Assembly: GCA_943737045.1 (NCBI GenBank)
Contig: CALSFV010000227.1
Span: forward strand, 248,001-312,000
From: Parapristionchus giblindavisi
Lineage: Eukaryota; Nematoda; Chromadorea; Rhabditida; Diplogasteridae
Length of the DNA stretch: 64,000 nucleotides
Direction of reading: 5' to 3'
Both the position numbers and the translations under genes were made by a program. Of the stretch, positions 57,420-64,000 are shown piece after piece. Positions within the stretch are counted from its first letter, which is position 1. Each line of letters opens with the position of its first letter. The notes under the pieces are model-generated. The model worked only from the letters and a program-made list of their open reading frames with translations. It did not search any database and was not told the origin of the DNA.

Positions 57420-59094
57420 GTAATAATAATGATAATAATTGTAATAATAATAATTGTAATAATAATAATAATAATAAATTTATGCGTTACAAGGATAGGA
57501 TAGAAAGTAGTATGTATCGATCAAGAGATCCTCTCATGAGCCTTTTTTAGGTGCTGCAGGCGCCGTAAACGAGGAGGACTTCCGGAAGTTGTTCGAGCAG
57601 GTTCCGCCTGTGCAGGTATTGATTGATTGATTTTGTTTGATTATTGATTGTTTGGTTGAATTATTGATTGATCCATTTGTCAATGTTAGGGAATGCAACG
57701 CTATGCTGATAGAGTATTTTAAAATTCTGATTTTTCTTACAAGTACGAGACTAGCTATGCGGTCTCTACGTAAATGATAAATGAATAGTTGTTTCGATTA
57801 GATTATTGATTGATTGATTATACTGTAATCTCTGTCAGATCTACTCGGCGAAGGACGTGCAGACCCAGATGGCGGATGCACGACGGATAATGGGCGATGA
57901 TAAGCAGGACTGGAATCGACGACAGACGGCGGTGAATATTGTTATTATTAATATTATTGTATTTTGTATTTTTTATTAATAGTAATAGCAGTAGTATTTA
58001 AAAATAACGACCCGGACTGGGTTGAAAGGTTTCTTGAATTCCAATGGTTTGGTGAGAATGTAAGATGTAGTATGTAAGGTGGCCTATCGTAGATCATACA
58101 TTTTCGGTGCCCTCACCGAATTATTTTTATATAGTGGGTCGATTTAGAAAAATCGTTATTTTTCGATTAAATTGTAATCTTTCACATAAAAAATTAGCTT
58201 TATATAGTGGATCGATCCTGAAAATAAGCCGCATATAGTGGGTCAATCCTCACACTGTGAGGATATGAAAATGTATGATCGTAGATGGTGCAGTGATTCG
58301 GGCAATGGCTAGTGGCCGATCTATGGAGAGCCTCTGTTGCCTGTTATATCCATATTTCGAAAAGTATGTTACAAAGTGCCAATCCTGATCGCATTTTGAG
58401 CTATTCGACCTATAATTATAGCCGCGTCTTTCAAACACATTTGATAATTACTAAGTAATCTTTATTTATTAAATATATATCTTTTCAGCTGAAGACGTTC
58501 CGCGCGATCTGGATCAACGGAGGCAGTGACTACGCTGATACTTATGTTCAGGTACGGTGGATTGGAATTATTGATTAACAGTATTGATTGATTGATGTCC
58601 TTACGTACGGTAGATTGCATTAGACGTAGCACAACACCATATGGCACATTGCTAGTCAACTTATTTAATCAAACAATTTATATTTAAAGTGCATGCATAC
58701 TTATTCTTGTATTCATAGTTATTTTTGGCATAAATTGTATTTATTCGAGTAAAAAACGTGAGTACCTCGTAGCATGAAATTAAATACGTCATGTATAATG
58801 ATGCCGTGGAGAAACAGTAACCTCACTGGTGACAATCCCTCGATGGTCTTGTCAAGAATACTCTATGCAACTTTCATAAAAATAAAGTAAATCGTGCATT
58901 TTGATTCCCTCATAATGCGAAGATCGATCCACTACGTTCAATTGAAGGAATAATAATAATAATAAATATTGTTTATATATTTATTTATTTATTTAAATTA
59001 TAGGAGATTTATCTCTCCGAGGATGCCCTGTTGCTGTCCGTGAAAGATCTCCGATCGCAGGTGTGCAGGGAGGCGTGCGCCACCGTTTCGTGAG

Positions 59095-59155
<61 letters not shown>

Positions 59156-60345
59156 GCTATTAATATTGTAAAACTGTTAATATTTTGAATTGAAAAGGTA
59201 TTGTAGAGACGGAATGGTAATTCTAGAATTTCGCTCAAATGACAATTTTCTTATATGATATAATGTAAATTGTAAGATTATTGATTATTATTTATCATTA
59301 TCGATTAATTTTACATTGATTATTTTAAATATTATTTATTGATTAATTACAGGATGTTAGCAGAGGTTCTGAATGTGGCGATGTTGCGCATCGCAGAGAC
59401 GATCGTGCCCACGCTCATTCTGCTCATCCCGAATTCTGCCAAGGTACGGTAGAATACGGTAGATTATCGATTGATTTTCTTATTTTATTGATTGATTTCC
59501 ATGACAACTTCCATCCTTGTAGGTGATGGCTACATCTGGAATACTCGCCTGCACTTTCCTTGTCAAGGTACGCTTGCTTTCTCTTCTGTAATAATGAAGT
59601 AAAATTATCTTACGTGAATCTTGATAAGTGCGGGAATTTTGAAATTTTGAATTTCGAATTTGTTCAGTGAGGTGTTCATTGGGTCAGATCTATGATTAGG
59701 CCAATATGTAGCAATAACAATAATGCACTCTGCAGAACATTCAACATCCGAAGATGGTTGGATTGATTCTGAGTGGACTGACGAGCAAGGCCAAGGATAT
59801 CCGAAGGTACGGTAGCTGTAGGCAGTTTTTTATCTTTATTTAATACGTTTTACAATGAAACCCATGTGTTTTGAAAGTTGCCTAAGGCGCTTTTTTCTTG
59901 TTATCTGCTTGATGTCTATGGTGTCTTCACTTTTTATTTGATTTAAAAAAAATATGATTTGAACAAAGTATCGCGTTTCATTATTAATTATTATTAATAC
60001 ATATTAATATTGATATTATTTATTTCGTGGATACAAGTTGGCAAATGATTGAGGTCAGGAGGGAGTCGAATCCATCTCCCTCCTCCTGAGGTCATGGCTT
60101 CAGCTCATCTATTTGTGCCAATCATTTGCCAACCTGTAAGTATAATCAATTAACACACGCGCGATATACTATAATTGGAACCAGTAAAGCGAGTATAAGA
60201 ACACGGTGAAACAGTGAACCAACTGGTTTCAAAGGGCAGAATCTTTTTGATACATTTTTGTTCAAATGATTATCATTTGCCAAACTGTATCAACTATGCT
60301 TGAAGGACCTGACCGAGCTATGACTGGGGTTTCACTCACAATCAA

Positions 60346-60393
<48 letters not shown>

Positions 60394-61521
60394 CTTTGAA
60401 TGATTTCGTTGCAGAGAGACGCAGGGGTTCGTCGGTATGCTCCTCGAGTGGGACACGAAGAAGATTGAGAAGTTCCTTCCGCAGCTGTGCGACGCGATCA
60501 AGGTACTTCCCTTAGCTTCGGTTTTGGTGTTTCTGTACCCCGATTGCAACGGCGATTCACCTGGTTCAATCTGACTGTAGTTGTTTGGAGGATGGAGGCG
60601 ACGGGGTAATCTTGTAAAGATTTGCTCCAAAGTTCAGGGAAAACTAGCCCAGCTCTCACCCTCTTTCTTGTTTTCTTTTCCACATTCTCAGATATAGAAT
60701 ATCCGTGACCAATCCAATTATAATGTTCAGGCTGGACTGGGCGACGCGGATCCGGGTGCGCGGTCGAACGCGCGCGTCGCGTACTCGCGCCTCGAGGCGG
60801 TCTTCCCGAAGAGCGCCGATATGCTGTACAGGGTGAGTCGTGTTGTAACAACATTCATAAATTAAGTTAATAAATTAAGTTATGAAGTTAGTCATAAATT
60901 AAGTTATGATTGATCGATTGATCTTGTGCCGATGCGTCATCAAATTCCTATGAAGTACAGAGAAAAATTAGGTTTTGAACAAAATGTTTGAAGTTATTTT
61001 TATTTATATTTGAATATTTGTATATTTGAATGTTATATGAATATTTGAAGAAGTTTTGATATTTGAAGTATTTGAAGTTTGGAGTTGTCTTGTACCGATG
61101 TGTTATCAAATTCCTAATAAGAAAAGAGAGAAGAAATTAGATTTTGACTAATTTAGACTAGATTTAGCTTATGATACGATATGTTTTCTCAATTTTTCAC
61201 ATTCCATAGGGAACCATACAAAGGCGAGATTAAAGGTGCACACCTTTGTTCAAAACAAACAATGTCCGTCCGGTGGGAGATTACTGCTATGTCATTGATT
61301 ATTATTACAGTGATTGCAGTTTAATCATGATTTTTATTAATGCACATTTTAATAAATACATTAATTGCTCTCATCTCATCAGGGTCTGGATCCGTCGAAG
61401 CAGCGAGCGCTCAATGGCGGCACCGCCTCTCAGTCATCATCTACGCAGTCGATAGTGAGCGAGAAGGACGGATTCGCCCTGAACCATCGACCCGGCACGT
61501 TTGGACTGCAGAAGCAGAAGG
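43584..61521 (+). CDS. CLASP-family microtubule plus-end protein (5' part)
   Basis: CLASPs bind microtubule plus ends and promote rescue and kinetochore attachment. Exons: 43584-43757, 48126-48231, 48526-48605, 48864-48958, 49371-49446, 50668-50768, 53605-53681, 53969-54070, 57108-57206, 57551-57615, 57839-57931, 58489-58551, 59004-59089, 59353-59443, 59523-59567, 59736-59806, 60415-60502, 60731-60832, 61383-61521; the gene continues past the window. 584 codons are seen. Residues 1 to about 236 form an N-terminal TOG domain of HEAT-like helices (SASNYKV, SSVREAAA, NAEVREASAKT). A Ser/Pro/Arg-rich linker follows (about 237-305). A second TOG domain begins GAVNEEDF, and includes PPVQIYSAKD, LRSQVCREAC, LLIPNSAKVMATSG and NIQHPKM, as in animal CLASP TOG2. 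No stop or frameshift occurs. Introns 1, 6 and 8 are very long and repeat-filled. Other TOG proteins (XMAP215) fit less well because of the AVNEEDF..DW region. Confidence 0.92.
44444..44492 (+). ncRNA. Hammerhead-ribozyme-like motif (type I, minimal stem III)
   Basis: Core CTGATGA at 44452-44458, stem II GGGT/ACCC (44460-44463 with 44469-44472, loop TGAGT), then GAAA at 44473-44476. This is followed by ACGCGT and C44482, the expected cleavage position after GTC. Stem I forms between GTCA (44448-44451) and TGAC (44483-44486), extended by TTAT (44444-44447) with ATAA (44489-44492) across a two-base bulge. Stem III is only the self-complementary ACGCGT, as in minimal hammerheads of Penelope-like elements and retrozymes, which act as dimers. 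One base (T44459) lies between the core A and stem II, unlike the consensus. The flank GATGACCCAACTCTTC (44497-44512) recurs at 2389-2404 and 10999-11014 in CCT6 introns. Confidence 0.4.
44770..44995. repeat. (GGGAGA)n polypurine microsatellite
   Basis: About 200 bases of GGGAGA with GGAGAAAAGGAGAGG interruptions. The Glu-Gly-Arg and Ser-Pro-Leu frames on each strand are artefacts. Similar tracts: 46120-46330 and the GA tract 47420-47500, all in CLASP intron 1. Confidence 0.9.
46649..46745. repeat. Near-perfect hairpin palindrome, GC-rich core
   Basis: TTACATTTGCCTTACGTG on the left is matched by CACGTAAGGCAAATGTAA on the right, continuing through CTACGCCGTAACCCCCTCCG and its complement to a central CTTTCCGGCGC loop. 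A shorter relative with the same GCCGTAACCCCCTCCGCC core is at 51847-51928. Probably a MITE. Confidence 0.8.
47667..47870. mobile_element. hAT-like MITE with perfect 8-bp duplication GTTATGTT
   Basis: A 204-base element, same length and layout as 28446-28649: CATAGGTCGAA / TTCGACCTATG ends, four internal units, flanked by GTTATGTT at 47659-47666 and 47871-47878. Just 255 bases upstream of CLASP exon 2. Confidence 0.88.
49140..49246. mobile_element. Small palindromic MITE, best-preserved left end
   Basis: TTAA at 49136-49139 precedes AGGCGCACCCGCGCTAATTT.. ; the right arm reads CAGAGCGGAGAGAAAAATTAGC. Same family as listed at 1815-1925. In CLASP intron 4. Confidence 0.6.
50215..50302. repeat. 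Inverted repeat GGCGAAGGTCAGACGGGTTAG
   Basis: GCGGCGAAGGTCAGACGGGTT at 50215 is matched by AACCCGTCTGGCCTTCGCCG to 50301, with an AG-rich loop. A half copy (CAACCTGTCCGACCTTCGCCG) is at 51329-51349. In CLASP intron 5; likely a MITE. Confidence 0.7.
51678..51790. mobile_element. MITE with TTAA target site (piggyBac-like), copy 3
   Basis: AAGGAGCGTAACCTCTCTCA at the left and GTGAGGTTACGCTCCCT at the right, flanked by TTAA at 51674-51677 and 51791-51794. Interior (TCTCTGTTCTCTAACAACGA) matches copies 1 and 2. 113 bases, no coding capacity. Confidence 0.85.
51847..51928. repeat. Palindrome with GCCGTAACCCCCTCCGCC core
   Basis: ACATTTTCTAAACGGGCGCA against TGCGCACGTTTTGAAAAATG, with CGCCGTAAC and GTTACGGCG inside. 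Related to 46649-46745. It lies 53 bases from the TTAA MITE. Confidence 0.6.
52279..52755. mobile_element. TA-flanked MITE with ~165-bp inverted repeats
   Basis: Ends TCGTACATCGAAAAAATATT and AATAATTTTTCGATGTACGA, with TA just outside each end. Inverted arms extend about 165 bases and include TCTAATCTAGTTAGTCCGCG and its complement near 52605. Length 477. TA target duplication suggests Tc1/mariner. No open frame. Confidence 0.85.
55022..55056 (+). pseudogene. U2 snRNA 5'-end fragment
   Basis: ATCACTTCTCGGCCTTTTGG continues as CTGAGATTAAAGTGT, matching the first ~35 bases of U2 snRNA (stem-loop I and the start of the branch-site region) with three or four differences from the conserved sequence. 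After AAAGTGT the sequence diverges: the branch-site pairing motif and Sm site are absent. It is therefore a 3'-truncated U2 pseudogene or the U2-derived part of a repeat, not a working snRNA. Confidence 0.75.
55390..55995. repeat. Polypyrimidine block (CT)n/(TCTCCC)n
   Basis: About 600 bases of CTCTCT and CTCCCT interrupted near 55665-55745. Open in several frames on both strands as Ser/Leu- or Arg/Glu-rich runs up to 290 codons, none of which are genes. It could form triplex DNA. Confidence 0.9.
58096..58276. mobile_element. MITE of the GACCCACTATATAAAA family
   Basis: ATACATTTTCGGTGCCCTCA at the left and TGAGGATATGAAAATGTAT at the right, with inverted TATATAGTGGGTC copies within. In CLASP intron 11, followed at 58351-58414 by a short hAT-like MITE (CATATTTCGAAAAG to TTCGACCTATA). 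Confidence 0.55.
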
Positions 61522-62211
61522 GTTCGTGGTCTTTGGGTACCAATGGTACTTGGGTTCTCATGGTCCTTAGTTTGGGTACCAATGGTACTCGGGTTCCTAT
61601 GGTCCTTGGGTTCTCCTGGTCCTTAGGCACGCGTGGACTTTGGGGAAGATCAGGAGACACTTGTGGTTTGGGTATTGTTTTTGTCAAACTATGGTTAAAT
61701 TGGGAAGCAATCTCCTAATTATCAGGACTGTAGTAATAGCATTAGCCGAAACTGGAAACGTGCGGGTGGGGTGTGATTGGCGTGTATTTATTTATTTATT
61801 TATTTGTTTATCCATCAGTTGAAACATGAATAATGTATGTAATGTAAAAAGTAAATAATAATGTATATAATGAGAAAATTACTACGCTATGAGCCATGGA
61901 TTACTATAGTCTGTTCACTCTATTGATTGGTCTTGTGTCTTCTATGGAGTACTGTAATCCATTCATTATATTGATTGGTCATGCGTCTTCTCTACCTGAT
62001 CCTCTGCGAAAACTCTAAATATTGATCACTTTACACTTATTAGTCGGGTGCCTGGAAGAAATTCATTATAGAGTACCTGGAGGAATCGTGTTTCACGCCG
62101 TATGGTAATGCGTTCATTTACTTACTGGGACAGTGGGATTTACTTTTCCTTTTATGAAAATGGATACATATGCATTTAGATTTATCAAAAATGTTGATAT
62201 GTTGGGGTAGC

Positions 62212-62405
62212 ATCCATTGCCATACCCTCGCAGTGCGAGGATTGACCCACTACATTAGACCAATTTTAGGCCATTTGATAAAAAAAAAGGAAGCTAAAAA
62301 TGACGATTTTTAAGCGAAAATAACGAATTTTGTGAATCAACCCACCCTATTTCGAGAATTGACCCACTATATAAAAACAAACGGCGAGGGTAGCGAAAAT
62401 GTAGT
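62212..62405. mobile_element. MITE of the GACCCACTATATAAAA family, long copy
   Basis: GCCATACCCTCGCAGTGCGA at 62219 and TGACCCACTATATAAAA at 62353, ending GGGTAGCGAAAATGTAGTAG. The first 40 bases are identical in layout to 22180-22215. Sits in the CLASP intron after exon 19. The stretch 61522-62211 holds repeated TTGGGTACCAATGGTACT units near 61530-61610 and nothing else. Confidence 0.6.
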
Positions 62406-62799
62406 AGAGGTGAGGCGAGGGCTCTTTCTTTCTTTCTTTTGGACTTTCGAAATTTTGGACTTGGGCTCTAGTGCTGTTTTCGTTGATACGTTGTTAGCGC
62501 TGATAGTGTATGCGTGTGTTATACTAGCAGTAGCTGAAACTGGAAACGCGCGGGTGGACTTGTGAGACATGTGTGCTATCACACCATCATTTCGATAACA
62601 AAACCTTGAATGCATTGATAAAGATATGAACTATGGGATACTGTAATCTATGCATTCTATTGATTGATCTTGTGTGTTCTCTATCTGCTCTTCTTCGAAC
62701 GCTCTAATTATTGATTATTTTACACGTTGGGTACCTGGAAGAAAATCATTACAGAGTACTTGGAGGAATCGTGTTTCACGCCGGATGGTAATGCGTTCA

Positions 62800-64000
62800 T
62801 TTAGGGTGGGTGACATTTCAGCAACCGCATTTCGGCAACCGACATTTCAGCAACCGACATTTCAGCAACCGACATTTCGGCAACGGGGCATAACTCGGCT
62901 CATAGGAGTCCTAGAAACTTGGGATGGGTATCATTGTGATCACCATCAGTAACACTACCGTAACCTACCGTAACCCAGTTCGGCGGGTCAGATCAAGTTC
63001 GGTGGGTCAGATCGGGGCATAACTCGGTTCGTAGAGGTCATAGAAACACGAGCTGGGTATCAATGTGATCAGCATCAGCAACACTACCGTAATCTACCGT
63101 AACCCAGTTCGGTGGGTCAGATGAAGTTCGGTAGGTCACATTTCTCTAAAAATTGTCGGAACAGCCACTACTTGTGCGAAATCATGATCAGCTATTGCAA
63201 ACTACAGTAATCTACCGTAACCCGGTTCGGTGGGTCAGATCAAGTTCGGTGGGTCAGATTTAACTAAAAATTGTCGGAATGGCCGCTATGTGTGCGTTAT
63301 CATTATGAGCTATTGCAAACTACCGTAATCTACCGTAACCCGGTTCGGTGGGTCAGATCAAGTTCGGTGGGTCAGATTTCACTAGAAACTATCGGAATGG
63401 CCACTACGTGTGCGATATCATTATGAGCTATTGCAAACTACCGTAACCAGGTTCGGTGGGTCAGATCAAGTTCGGTGGGTCAGATCTCAGTATAAATTGT
63501 CCAAATGGTCACTATGTGATTGGTATGATTATGAGTTATTGTAAACTACCGTAATCCACCGTAATCCGGTTCGGTGCGTCAGATCAAGTGCGATGTGTCA
63601 TATTTCACTAAAAAGTGTCCAAATGGTAGTTTACAATAACTAATAATCAAACCACGCTCATAGTAATGGTTTGGACAATTTTTAGTGAAATCTGACCCAC
63701 CGAACCGGGTTACGGTAGATTACTGTAGTTTGCAATATCTCATAATGATTTCGCACAAGTAGTGGCCATTCCGACAGTTAGAAGTGAAATCTGACCCACC
63801 GAACTTGATCTGACCCACCGAACCTGGTTACGGTGGTTTGCAATATCTCATAATGATTTCGCACAAGTAGTGGCCATTCCGACAGTTAGAAGTGAAATCT
63901 GACCCACCGAATTTGATCTGACCTACCGAACCGGGTTACGGTAGATTACGGTCGTTTGGAATAGCTCATAATGATAACGCACACGTAGTGGCCATTCCGA
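62800..64000. repeat. Satellite array arranged as an inverted repeat
   Basis: A ~120-base unit with GGTTCGGTGGGTCAGATCAA, a twin TTCGGTGGGTCAGAT, a GTCGGAATGGCCACTACGTG part and GCAAACTACCGTAATCTACC is repeated in direct orientation from about 62965 to 63630. It then reverses: from about 63630 to the window end the units read as the complement (TCTGACCCACCGAACC, GTGGCCATTCCGAC). An initial block of ACATTTCAGCAACCG copies occupies 62812-62884. It lies in the last visible CLASP intron. The array continues beyond 64000. Confidence 0.85.

Noticed and set aside
62800..64000. Regularly spaced repeats as a CRISPR array
   Set aside because: The units are continuous satellite monomers without unique spacers, in a eukaryotic intron, and they invert halfway.

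Overview
This is a eukaryotic nuclear window, most likely from a chromadorean nematode. Three observations support this. The CCT6 protein matches what I know of Caenorhabditis CCT-6 residue for residue over long stretches (for example the [13 protein letters not shown] region and the RAGMxNLK C-terminus). A TOG protein and a fused NUP98-96 precursor are present. Every start codon sits 2 to 12 bases after a good AG acceptor, as expected for spliced-leader trans-splicing. Introns are numerous, GT-AG (one GC-AG), and packed with ATT microsatellites, ATTG/GATC-rich runs and the motif CTACCGTA/TACGGTAG. The genus is not identifiable by eye.

Layout: 52-2957 is a partial, minus-strand second copy of six internal CCT6 exons. 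2958-7376 is intergenic, with small transposons, a pyrimidine microsatellite, decayed exon-like units and a tRNA-like relic. 7377-12687 (minus) is a complete 17-exon CCT6 (TCP-1 zeta, 532 aa). A 656-bp divergent promoter follows, then a 43-exon NUP98-NUP96 precursor gene (13344-31537, plus). This has FG repeats, GLEBS motif, the autoproteolytic domain with its HF|S site and the NUP96 part, but also an apparent 1-nt frameshift in exon 6. 33390-42505 is a 15-exon mitochondrial trifunctional protein beta subunit / 3-ketoacyl-CoA thiolase (HADHB, 455 aa). 43584-61521 is the 5' part (19 exons, 584 codons) of a CLASP microtubule plus-end protein with two TOG domains, which runs off the window. 62800-64000 is an inverted satellite array.

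The four genes are unrelated housekeeping functions (chaperonin, nuclear pore, fatty acid oxidation, microtubules); I see no shared pathway. Most of the non-coding sequence is derived from non-autonomous DNA transposons. Several families can be defined from their target-site duplications: TTAA (piggyBac-like), 8 bp (hAT-like), TA (Tc1/mariner-like), and a long fold-back element. One of them is caught as a filled/empty site pair between the two CCT6 copies. Two RNA-related oddities are a hammerhead-ribozyme-like motif (44444-44492) and a 5' U2 snRNA fragment (55022-55056). I found no convincing new multi-gene system.
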